A stretch of 64,000 bases of DNA, taken from Papilionanthe hookeriana x Papilionanthe teres. Its lineage: Eukaryota > Streptophyta > Magnoliopsida > Asparagales > Orchidaceae. The stretch is taken from contig CM040439.1 in the NCBI GenBank assembly GCA_022702705.1, positions 26,564,345 through 26,628,344 of the forward strand, written 5' to 3'. Positions 26,119 through 35,767 of the stretch are shown piece after piece. A program made the translations under genes and the position numbers. Within the stretch, counting starts at the first letter, position 1. Each line of letters begins with the position of its first letter. Below the pieces are notes generated by a model. That model made no database searches. It worked only from the letters and a program-made list of their open reading frames with translations, and was not told the DNA's origin.

Positions 26119-26326
26119 CATCCGTTTGAGGCAGTTTATAAGTGCAACGGTATTTTTGAAAAAACCGTTTAGCCGTTTAGTTCGTGCATTTTTTAAAACG
26201 CTGACTGCCGCATTTGGGTTTTTTACACTAAAAGCAGGTCACAGGACGACCCTCGCGGTCGATCAGCGGGCCACGTTTTAGGATAAGCTGCTTATCATGA
26301 AACGCACAAACTGCCCCAAACAGACC
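26119..26326. mobile_element. Tourist/PIF-Harbinger-like MITE, diverged copy
   Basis: The left end TCCGTTTGAGGCAGTTTATA and right end CTGCCCCAAACAGACC are inverted copies of each other and match the GTTTGGGGCAG termini of the elements at 48.0 and 51.7 kb. The target duplication is not clear here. Confidence 0.6.
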
Positions 26327-26428
26327 ATTTTATTATTTAATTTTCAGTTTTGTCTCTTCATAAAATTTAAGGTATTTTTATTTTATTTCCTTTGTATTTT
26401 AATTTTAATAAAATAGATTTTGAGGCAT

Positions 26429-26632
26429 TTACGTAGATGACACACAATATCTCACACCTAAACATTCATATTTGCACACAAATCTTTAATATACCATCAA
26501 AATAAACATTATTGTCACTTCTCCACTATGAATTATAGCATTTCATGTACATTCCTAAAATATTAAAGTACCACATGTGTAAATATGAAAATTTATGTGT
26601 TAGATATGTAAATATATAAGCATTTCATCCAA
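26429..26632. repeat. Foldback MITE-like repeat, copy F
   Basis: The left arm is decayed (GCATTTACGTAGATGACACA; CTCACACCTAAACATTCATA). The right arm GTGTTAGATATGTAAATATA followed by TAAGCATTTCATCC is good. The internal loop is AT-rich. Confidence 0.6.
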
Positions 26633-27429
26633 TTAATTAAAAAAAAAATGAACATTTGGATCAACATGCAATTAATATTCGAAAGATACATAAGTCCGTG
26701 TAAGGCATGGGACTGATGAAACGGATAAATGAATAAATTATAAATATGGAGATGGCAGAAGCGTCGTCCAATATAAGTTAATAAAGTTTTTTTTTTTTTC
26801 CTTTTTTAATATATTTGTTTTGTTGCTTGTTGTTGAGTGTTTGTTAGGGCAGCTGCAATTTATCCAATAAGCCGGTTTGCAGTAGCTGCCTTAAGACGCT
26901 CTTGCAAGAAAGTTTCTACGATAAAATTTACTGTTTGTTTGTTTCTTACATTTTGAAAATAGTTGTGCCAGTTGTTTGTGAAAAAAATAATCTTCTTACT
27001 CGTGCATAATAATGTTGTTTATATTAAACTGTTATAACTATATATTTGATACTTCAAAAATAAAAATATATTTCATAATAATACAAAATTCCGAAAAGAA
27101 TGAGAAGAATAAGATGGAAATGACAAAACAATATGTAATAATTAATCAGTTTTATTTATTAAAAAAAATTTATATTTTTATCAAATAATTTAAAACTTAA
27201 AAATATGGTAAATTAATTAATTAATCATTAAATAATAATATATATAAATTTATCTAATTATGATTATTTGATAATATATGAATTAATCATTAATTATTAA
27301 TCAAATAAATTAATAAATAAAAAAATAAAATCATAAACCCATCTTCACCTTACCTTCCACTCTCTGCCCAAAATCTTTCCTTGTGCCCTCCTCCCCACCC
27401 GATCTCTCCCAAAACCATGGACTTCATGA

Positions 27430-27640
27430 ACAAAGCTTCGTGATATAGTCGTGATTAGAGCAAGTTGGGAAGGCAATGACAGGATAGCGGCATACAAAGA
27501 CCACTGAGACTCCAATCTCTCTCATCCTTCCACTCCGCTTCTATTAGAAACCATTGAGGAATGTAAGCTTGTTCGTGCCATTCTTCTTCCTCTTTGCTTG
27601 TCCCTGATTTCTCAAAATAAGGAGCAGCGGGGGAGTCGGG
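27430..27640. pseudogene. Gene-like fragment duplicated at 45.39-45.55 kb
   Basis: Words along this segment match the 45.4-kb segment in the same order and orientation: GGGAAGGCAATGACA/GGGATGGCAACGA, AGACCACTGAGACTCC/AGACCACCGAAACTCC, CTCATCCTTCCACTCCGCT/CTCATCCTTCCGCACCGCT and CTTCCTCTTTGCTTG/CTTCCTCTTCGTTCG. Conceptual translation keeps TETPISLILPLR here against TETPIFLILPHR there. The source gene or element is not recognised. This copy has stops in that frame. Confidence 0.5.
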
Positions 27641-28033
27641 GTCTACCAAAAAGGGATTATGGCAAAGTAGCGGGGTCGAACGTTGGATTGAACAGCAGAG
27701 GGTAAGATTCGTAAAAAACAAGCCCTCGAACGCGGGCCACGGAATTCGATCCACGGCCGGCATTTAACCAAAACGACAGGACGCCTCTGCTACTCGCCAT
27801 CTCAAATGGCCAAAATTCATGGCCACTCCCCACACCGTGCTCTGAAAGTCTAGCCAAATTATATCTTCTTAATAAATATATCCGAGAAATCTCATGACAT
27901 ATCCTGTAGAAAATATTTATGAGATTACTAATAATTTATTTTAAATAGTGACGATACTCTATAGTTCATAACTGCTTTTGGACACCTAATTTGAAGGATT
28001 AGCTACTAATTGTATGTTTTATTAAGTGGCATT

Positions 28034-28506
28034 TGTTGGATCAATTATGAGACTATAATGTAATTAATAATTGTGTTGGGTCATCATTTAATAAGTCAAA
28101 ATTATTGTGGTCTAATTAATTATAAAATTTATGACTTTAGACACATTTGTCATGAAATTATAAGTGTGGATACCGTAAGGCAAATTTCGATTTGATGATG
28201 GGCGAAATTGGAATTAATGAAATTTTCGTAACCACCTTTGGTTACATTAAATAAAGAGGTAATGGTCTGGCTACGAGGTGTGAAATCTCTTGTACTCATC
28301 AACGAGAGAGATCAGGAAAGCTCCGGAAAGTCTGCAGATTGGAAGATCGTTCATTAGTAATCGATCAAATGGATTCGGAGTACGCTTCGCTATTGTATCG
28401 ATTCATATTTTTATAAATATGAACGGGATTGAAAGATTTCAGCAGTGTATTTCTAATAGATTTTGATTCGATCAAAATCTATTTGGAAAATTTAAGAGTT
28501 TCAACG
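28034..28506 (+). repeat. 5' LTR of the Copia element
   Basis: 473 bp, starting TG. It ends in …GTTTCAACG, where the 3' copy ends …GTTTCTAACA, so the terminal CA is mutated. Scattered substitutions and 1-bp indels against the 3' LTR indicate an insertion of appreciable age. Confidence 0.92.
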
Positions 28507-28679
28507 ATTGGTATCGAGTCTTCGTTCGTATTCGTTTTTTAGATTCCGTTACTTTTTTTCCTCTGCAATCGTCCTCGATAAAGTTTTTGCGGCGACGACA
28601 CAAAATTGAGGAACGAAAAAATTTGGCGTTGTGACCGAGGTTTTTCTCTTTCTCCTTCTTATTTTTTATCCCTTTTCGT

Positions 28680-28930
28680 TCGCCCTTACCCGCGTAGGAA
28701 TCGTCCGCAAAGGGCTGCGGTGGCGGGGTTGCGGCGACGGGAATGCGGCAGCGCGACTGCGACGTAGGTGGCTGCGGTGGCGCGGCCTCCGACGGCGACA
28801 GAATCCGGCGCAGCGGAATGCTGTGGCGAAAAGGGACGGCGCCGGAATGGGCGCCGGAGACGGCGCCAAATGGTGGCGGCGCCGGGCGGCGCCGCCGTTC
28901 GCGAACAGTCGCGACTGTTCGCACGAATAG
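28680..28930 (+). other. GC-rich Copia leader with a 22-bp perfect palindrome
   Basis: A sharply GC-rich island between the primer site and gag. At 28901-28922 the half GCGAACAGTCG is followed by its exact reverse complement CGACTGTTCGC. Several GGCGCC / CGCCGG palindromes precede it. A (TA)n run follows at 28945-28993. Open frames here on both strands give Arg/Ala-rich low-complexity products and I do not call them genes. Confidence 0.7.
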
Positions 28931-28940
28931 TGAAAAAAAA

Positions 28941-28996
<56 letters not shown>

Positions 28997-29796
28997 GTGT
29001 GTATAAATATATAAATTAAATTAATTAAATTACTCATTTTAATTTTAAAATTAAAATGAGTTATTTAATTAATTTACTTCTATGTTAGGAAATAAAATGT
29101 ATTTAATTTATTTCCTTTTATATGTTAGGAAATAAAATGTATTTAATTTATTTCCTTTCATAAGTTAGAAAATAAAATGGGTGAATTAATTAACTCAATT
29201 TTGTGATTGATTAATTTTATAAAATCAATAATTTTGTTTTGTAAATCATAGAGCTTTATCGACTTATAAATTATCTATTATTTATAATTATAAGATTTTA
29301 TAAAATTAAATTAAAGTTTCAATTAAATTCGAATAAATGAGTACTTGTAAAATGTCCATCGATTTTTAATGAACTTATTGAAACATGATATTACTTAAAT
29401 AATCTCTCTTGCATGCAGATAGTTCGTTATAAAATTGTTGGATGTTGTGTGTATGTGGGTTCGTACGTGTATTAATTGGTCTAAAGAAAATTTAATACGT
29501 GCGAATCGCATACACACTCTGTGATGATAAGACGTATAACAATTATAAAGAATTATATATGAGTAATAAATCGATCCAAAGATATATTTATTACTTGATA
29601 TATGTTATTGTTAATGTTTGATCATTACAACAAGATTACCATTAACAATTAATATTACTGTCCAAAGACTTGATATTAATGTTGCATTAGGTGTCTTGAG
29701 ATGGGATTTACCATTAATTGAATTTAAAACATTTTATTTATGTAATCTTTTGTTTCTTTTTGTTGTTGTTGCTAATGTCTCTTCTAATATCAATTC

Positions 29797-30500
29797 GGTT
29801 TCAATCCTTAAGGGTGATAGCTTTAAGGATTGGAAAAGAACATTCACATCGTTTCTTGTCGCATGAATCTAGAACTAGCGTTAAGAATGGATAAACTCGC
29901 TCCTCTTACGGATGCTAGTTCTTCCGAGGAAAGGAGAATCTATGAGAAGTGGGACCGTTCTAATCGCTTGAGTCTTATGATCATAAAGCGTGACATACCT
30001 GAGGCGCTTTAGAGGTGATGTGTACAGTGAGATCATCGATGCTGCGAGTTTCCTTCATTGAAATAGAAAACGCGGTATTCTTTTAAAGAACCGATTTCGA
30101 TGAGATTCAAAGGCGAGAAAAGTATAAGGAGTACATCGTTGATATGTCGAACATTGCTTCAAAATTAAAGAAGCTAAAGCTCGAGTTGATCGGATGATTT
30201 ACTCGTGCATTTAGTTCTTATTTCGCTTCCTCCATAGTGGCAATTACTGGTCGTTATAATATGCAAAGGAGAAATGGACTCTTAATGAGCTTATTTCCGA
30301 TTGTGTGCGAAGGAAGAAAGGTTGAAGCAATAAAAGACTGATAGTGCTCATTTGATTAACACCTATAAAGAAAGAGGCACTAAAAGAAAGAATGAGGCTG
30401 CTAAGAATAAGGGTTATTCTCAAAGAAACAAAATAAAGTTCAAAATTCTGAAAGTATCAGTTGTTTCTTTTGCAATAAAGAAGGACATCAGAAGAAGGAA
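29797..30500 (+). pseudogene. Copia gag remnant with degraded zinc knuckle
   Basis: Conceptual pieces in shifting frames: GDSFKDWKRTFTSFLVA, then LELALRMDKLAPLTDASSSE and YEKWDRSNRLSLMIIKR, which are the standard order of a Copia (UBN2-type) gag. A nucleocapsid motif CFFCNKEGHQKKE follows near 30459; the last Cys of CX2CX4HX4C is missing. Stops after SFLVA and after IPEAL break the frame. Confidence 0.85.
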
Positions 30501-30508
30501 TTGAAAGA

Positions 30509-30745
30509 CCACTAAAGTTATTTTGTGACAATAAATCAGCTGTATTGTATTCCAATAACAACAGAAGTTCATCCAAGTCAAAGCATATTGACATCAAATT
30601 TCTTGTTGTGAAGGAAATAATACAGAGTGACCAAATTCACATAGAGCATATTGGAACAAACTCGCATGATTGCGGACACTCTTACAAAGGGTCCGATACC
30701 GGTGTCTTTCATGAGCATCATCGCTCATATGGGTGTTATAAAACT
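30509..30745 (+). pseudogene. Copia RNase H remnant
   Basis: PLKLFCDNKSAVLYSNN, then KSKHIDIKFLVVKE and IHIEHIGTNS, are the conserved C-terminal RNase H blocks of Copia pol. The frame decays after that. It follows the zinc knuckle by only a few bases, marking one large internal deletion. Confidence 0.88.
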
Positions 30746-31163
30746 TGAGGAAATTTAGATTCGGTGGGAGTTTGTTAACTTGTGTTTTTAGCTCTGTGTT
30801 TTATTTTGTATACAAAACATATTTGAATATTTTCTGATCAGAAATAAGGTATTTTATTCAGTTTAGTACACTTTGTATAGTTAAAGTTTGATCTCACTTA
30901 AGTAAAGTAGGACCAGTTGAAAATTAACATGAAAAGACCACTTTGCATGTAATTTTCATTCCACACATTCATGATTGATATATGTCATTTGATTATATTA
31001 ATATATGTGACCATTGATAAGTTTAGTTGTGAAAAATACAACGAAGACTGCTTTGATCATGTATTGATATGATTTGTAATGTGCCTTTACAATGATGACA
31101 ACAAATTTTAGGCGCACTAAGGTTCACACATTTATCTTATACATATATAGTCCAGTGGGAGAT

Positions 31164-31639
31164 TGTTGGATCAATTATGGGACTATAATGTAATTAATAA
31201 ATGTGTTGGGTCATCATTTAATAAATCAAAATTATTGTGGTCTAATTAAGTATAAAATTTATGACTTTAGACGCATTTGTCATGAAATTATAAGTGTGGA
31301 TATCATAAGAGCAAATTCCAATTTGATGAGGGCAGAATTGGAATTAAGCAAATTTTGTAACCACCATTTGGTTACATTAAATAAAGAGGTAATGGTTCCT
31401 ATGTCGCAGGTGTGAAATCTATTGTACCCATCAACGAGAAGACTAAGGAAAACTCCGGAAAGTCTGTAGATTGGAAGATCGTTGCTTGCAGATCGATCAA
31501 ATGGATTCAGTACGCTTCCGCTATTGTATCGATTCATATTTTTATAAATATGAACGAGATTGAAAGATTCTCGCGGTGTATTCCTAATAGATTTTGATTC
31601 GATCAAAATCTATTTGGAAAATTTAAAGAGTTTCTAACA
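31164..31639 (+). repeat. 3' LTR of the Copia element
   Basis: 476 bp from TGTTGGATCA to TTTCTAACA, followed by the target duplication GCATT. Aligns to the 5' LTR throughout. Confidence 0.93.
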
Positions 31640-31725
31640 GCATTTGCATACATACCCCTCAATTCTTATGTATTTACATATCTAACACTTAAAACTTTTT
31701 TTTTTTTTTTACAATTAAAACACAC
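31638..31725. repeat. Foldback MITE-like repeat, copy G (half element)
   Basis: Directly next to the Copia element: TTTGCATACATACCCCTCAA, TTCTTATGTATTTACATATC and TAACACTTAAAAC are the family's left-arm consensus, followed by a T run and ACAATTAAAAC. The opposite arm is not found nearby. Confidence 0.7.
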
Positions 31726-32604
31726 AAAATATTCATATAATATAAAACATATCATCATTTTAATTGGAATGAGTGGCTAATTAAGCGTCAGAGAATTTAT
31801 TGGAAGAATAATTTAGTTTTAAGTTGTATTGATATTACCTGTAATACAGCTCGATAGCTGAACAAAGTGGCCTATTAATTGCTCGATTGTATGCAAAAAT
31901 AAGAGTATATGAAAATTTTAATTAACTTTTATCTCCCATAACGGAGCACACCTATTGAAGTGGTTGAACTGAGTCTACCTGTTAGAACGGCTGAGTCTAG
32001 TTCATCAACCAAAGTGGCTCATCCAGCTTATGATTCTCTTCCTTAAGAGATTGACTTAAATCCATCTATGTGAATGTAGCAACCCGAATAAATCAGGACA
32101 TCAGTCAAGCTCTCATTTAAAGGCGTTGTCTGGTACTAAGATTCAGAGATGACCGTCAAACCTATAAAGTCTAAAATTAACCAACAGTCATATAACAACA
32201 ATATAGACCTTCTATCAATACATCAAAGAAAAATCAACAATAAAATTCTTGATATACATCTTAGAGATATATTTATAAATATGTTCACACTTTGCATAAA
32301 ATGACTCATAAGAGAAAAGAGAGAGAGAGGATTACCTTTCTGCTTCCTTTCCCGAAAAAGTCAGGATAATTTTCTCGAGAGCTCTTTCTCTCACGCCTCT
32401 CCAAAAATCTATAGACTGAAAAATCCATTGAGTTAGAATGGAACCAACCTCTGTTTACCGGGGAGGAGGGCGGAAGATGGAGCAAAAAATCTCCCCAAAA
32501 TCCAACGTGGGACGAGTTAAGACAACAAAGGATAAATTGATATTTAAGAATGGACAGAATGTCAGATCGCCCTTTAATGTAACTAAAAATCTATAAGCAA
32601 AATG

Positions 32605-33200
32605 AAGATGAAAAACTCTACTACATGACAAATTGGTGCTCGACTTCAGTTACTTCTCAATGCTTAAAGTTCTTTCTCAAATCTTAAGATTTCTCCTTCA
32701 TGGGAGGGGTAAGCTATATTTATAGTCTTCTAGGCGCAATTAGTGCAAAAATATGAATCACTTTGATCAGATGGATCTAAAAACTTACTTTGATCAGACG
32801 ACAATTGAGTTATCTAAGGCTCGTTTGATTCGTCCTGTTGAGACGCTCGATTTGACTGTAGACTAACTCGACATTCATTTAGCCTTATAAATATATTTGA
32901 AAGCTTCCAAGCATAGTTTAATGACTTGATCAGAGCCTGATTTGACTCAAATTTGACTATTTTTTGTAACAACGGTTGTTTTTGTCGGGCTGATCAGTTT
33001 AACTATAAGTTTTGCTGAAATTAGATTTCTTGATAAGGTTTTATCAATGTTTGAATATTTTTTGTTCAAAAAGTCATCTCACGACCTACACTATAACTCG
33101 AGAATCGTGCGAGATGATGAAGATTTGTTAGAGATGAATCAAACAGAATATAGATAAATATATATCAAATAAAGTAAACCACATTTTTCATGTAATTTAT
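32605..33200 (-). repeat. LTR-like repeat family, copy 1 (inverted)
   Basis: The reverse complement aligns along its length with 48.86-49.50 kb: GAGTCAAATCAGGCTCTGAT CAAGTCATTAAACTATGC here, GAGTCAAATCAAGCTCAGAT CAAGTTGTTAAACCACCC there. It continues through CGTCTCAACAGGACGAATC, TCTGATCAAAGTGATTCAT and a TATA-like ACTATAAATATAGCTTACCC. The order (long U3-like part, TATA, then a leader with GAAAGAACTTTAAGC) suggests an LTR. Confidence 0.65.
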
Positions 33201-34645
33201 ACAAACATAAAAACCATTTAAAAGGCCACTTATGGTTTTAGAAAGAAGTTTAAAGAAGACTTCTGAAATTCGGATTTCCTCCGAGGACCGGTTGGTAATG
33301 TAACAAATTAGCTTAGAAGCTTCTAAATTTATTGCCTATCCAACTTCTAGATTGTATTTGAGCTATTAGCCCGAGTTGACCGATGGGTTTGACTCTTGAC
33401 TCTCAGGTCAACTCTATCTAAATAGATCTAAGCGTAGTCCAACTCACTATTTAGGATAATTTGACACAATTCAAACCCATTTTAACTTAAATTTAGGTCA
33501 TCTAATTCAATCATAATCCCATCATTACACATGAACAAAGTGGGAATAAAGACAAAAACGAACAGTAGAAAGCATGAATCATTAGCTTATGAGAGAAATT
33601 TTTTTAGTACATTACATGTATCGAATATAGTAAATCACAAGTGGGCATATTCGACAGCAATGGGATCCGGCGGTCTGTGGCTCCCAACGATCGGTCATCC
33701 TTGATATGTCTCGCTGTTTTCTAATCAATCATTATAGTGTGGATTGATTGGCTTGCTATGGGCTGATCACTGTATCTGTAGACAACTCGATTCTCGGGCT
33801 CCGCTTTTGAGAACATTTTTGTCCTGAGGTTGCAGACCGATCGATTGAGTTAATCCTTCATTCATCATTTTTTTATTTGATTGTCAGATTGACTTGAGGT
33901 TAAGCCCATAAATCGAAGTAGTTGAATCAAACTTATCTATCGAAGTAGCTGAATCAAATGTACCTATTAGAATGATTGAATCAAGCCCACACGTCAATAT
34001 AATTATATTCAAAAATAATAATAATAATAATTAAAAAGACCTAAACAAAGTTCCTTTTATATAACAAAAGTATTAGAGTATCACGCAGCGAGCCAGTCTG
34101 GAAAGCTTGCAAAAGTGTAAAAGCTCGACCGGCCTGAAATTACGACTCTGCCATTAGAAAAATTCCTGCGAGAAATTTCATGGATAGAGAAGGGAAGGCG
34201 GAGCGCTCCGTCCTTCGGATGAGTGTGGGACCAGATTGTAACGCCGCCGTTTTCTCCGTCAAATCTTGTAGAAGTAAGAAGACGGCAGGTTTAAACGCCG
34301 TCGACTTACCATGGTTAGCGTCGTCACCACGCCAGCTCGCCGACGCGCTTCCCCTCGTCAATCGATTAAGAACCCCTCCGCCCTTCATTTCACATCTCCA
34401 CCATTACCCAATCCTCTCTCTCCGGTTCTGCTAACCGGAAGGTGACTTCTAGGAACCTGTCACCTCACGGCTTCACCTTCGACGATCTCCCTCCCTCCCC
34501 TTCTGTATGGCTAGGGCTTCGTGAATTCGGCTCTCATCGTATTCTACTCCCGCCGATACAGCTGGGCTTTTAATTCATTGAATTGGGGGAAAGCTGCCGT
34601 CTTTGTTGCAGGAGGTTTTATAGATCGTAGATCGGCTATCTGCTC
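33201..34645. other. Intergenic and RING-gene promoter/leader
   Basis: 33201-34080 shows decayed repeat sequence (CGATCGATTGAGTT, GAAGTAGTTGAATCAA words) and a short TAA run at 34013-34030. 34140-34645 becomes GC-rich and unique-looking and should hold the promoter and 5' leader of the RING gene at 34667. An in-frame upstream ATG is at 34646. Confidence 0.5.
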
Positions 34646-34666
34646 TTGGTATATTTAACGTCCGCA

Positions 34667-35767
34667 ATGTCTGCTGCGTCGTCGTATTGGTGCTACCGGT
34701 GCAGTCGCTTGGTCAGGGCGTGGCCGCAGGATTCGATCGTCTGCCCGGATTGTGATGGCGGTTTCCTCGAAGAGGTCTCCACGCCGCCTCGTCTTGCTCG
34801 ACAGTATCGGCTTGGAGCAGACGAAGCATCTCCGGCGACACCTAGGATTCGTCGCCACCGACGGGCCGGGGTCGGAGATCGCTCCCCCTTCAATCCTGTC
34901 ATCGTCCTTCGCGGTCCTGCTGATGGCGGTGGTGGTCGGGATGTGGATCGTTTCGAGCTGTACTACGACGATGGGGCCGGATCTGGTTTGCGCCCGCTTC
35001 CGCCTACCATGTCAGAGTTTCTGATGGGTTCTGGATTCGAGCGGCTTCTTGATCAGCTTGCCCAGATCGAGATTAATGGGCTCGCTGGTCGCAGATTTGA
35101 GCATCCTCCTGCATCGAAAGCAGCCATCGAGTCCATGCCAACGGTGGAGATTTCTGCCTCACTTGTTGGAATGGATTACCACTGTGCCGTGTGCATGGAG
35201 GCACTCGAGATCGGTATGGAAGCGAGGGAGATGCCCTGTAAGCATCTTTACCATCAAGATTGCATCTTGCCATGGCTGGCGCTACGAAATTCCTGCCCGA
35301 TATGCCGGCACCAGATGCCGACCGATCAGAGGGGCAGTGGGGCGGCAGAGGCTGAAGTAGATGATCGGAGTCCTGCTACGGCCAGTGAAGACGAGACCGT
35401 GGGTCTTACCATTTGGAGGCTTCCGGGTGGTGGGTTTGCGGTTGGGAGGTTCTCCAGCAGCGCGAGTCCGGGGGAACGGCAGCTTCCGGTTGTGTACACT
35501 GAGATGGACGGCGGCTTCAATTCCAGTGGTGCACCGAGGAGGATATCTTGGACTGAGGGTGAGAGAACGGATCAGCAAAGAGGGGGAATTGGCAGGGTTT
35601 TTCGCAATTTCTTCTCTTTCTTTAGGAGAAGACGATCATCCCCTTCTTCTCGACCATCTCCCTCTTCTTCACTATCAAGCTCAGATTCTGTATCTGCAAT
35701 TTCAGAGAGGCACCGAAGAAGCAGAGTGTTTAGGTTTAACAGCGGCCTTCCTTCCGTTAGGCAGTAA
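34667..35767 (+). CDS. RING-H2 E3 ubiquitin ligase with zinc ribbon and DUF1117 (RDUF1/2-like)
   Basis: Intronless, 366 aa from ATG 34667; an in-frame ATG 21 bases upstream would add 7 residues. I chose 34667 because family members start a few residues before the conserved SYWCYRC. Domains: N-terminal zinc ribbon (CYRC at 9-12, CPDC at 26-29), RING-H2 (173-213; C-x2-C-x14-C-x-H-x2-H-x2-C-x10-C-x2-C, all eight ligands present), then DUF1117 (about 244-294; VGLTIWRLPGGGFAVGRFS, LPVVYTEMDGG). A basic Ser-rich tail ends the protein. The family ubiquitinates proteins in the cytosol and nucleus, and some members act in ABA, drought and defence signalling. The gene is GC-rich against AT-rich flanks, with a CT-rich leader. 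Confidence 0.95.
   Translation: MSAASSYWCYRCSRLVRAWPQDSIVCPDCDGGFLEEVSTPPRLARQYRLGADEASPATPRIRRHRRAGVGDRSPFNPVIVLRGPADGGGGRDVDRFELYYDDGAGSGLRPLPPTMSEFLMGSGFERLLDQLAQIEINGLAGRRFEHPPASKAAIESMPTVEISASLVGMDYHCAVCMEALEIGMEAREMPCKHLYHQDCILPWLALRNSCPICRHQMPTDQRGSGAAEAEVDDRSPATASEDETVGLTIWRLPGGGFAVGRFSSSASPGERQLPVVYTEMDGGFNSSGAPRRISWTEGERTDQQRGGIGRVFRNFFSFFRRRRSSPSSRPSPSSSLSSSDSVSAISERHRRSRVFRFNSGLPSVRQ

Larger units (their letters stand above)
22895..28028. other. Gene-poor repeat region
   Basis: No gene supported. It holds a long TA microsatellite (25638-25716), a Tourist-like element (26119-26326), a foldback copy (26429-26632) and a gene-like fragment at 27430-27640, each listed separately. 25900-26060 repeats GCCTCACTTCATTTGTTCTC- and GACTGAAGCCC-like words two or three times. 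The rest is AT-rich without recognisable coding sequence. Confidence 0.5.
28034..31639 (+). mobile_element. Copia-type LTR retrotransposon, internally deleted
   Basis: Two near-identical LTRs (28034-28506 and 31164-31639) begin TGTTGGATCAATTATG, and the element is flanked by the 5-bp target duplication GCATT (28029-28033, 31640-31644). A degenerate initiator-Met tRNA primer site, TTGGTATCGAG, starts at 28508, directly after the 5' LTR. A purine-rich CAGTGGGAGAT precedes the 3' LTR. Inside are gag remnants (29797-30500), a damaged zinc knuckle and then directly the RNase H region (30509-30745). Protease, integrase and most of reverse transcriptase are gone, so the element is non-autonomous. 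Stops and frameshifts show it is not young. Confidence 0.93.

Noticed and set aside
28472..29019. Several overlapping Arg/Ala/Pro-rich frames on both strands
   Set aside because: Low-complexity translation of the GC-rich Copia leader and the adjacent TA run.
34752..35360. Alternative plus frames of 90 and 103 codons
   Set aside because: Out-of-frame shadows of the GC-rich RING gene.
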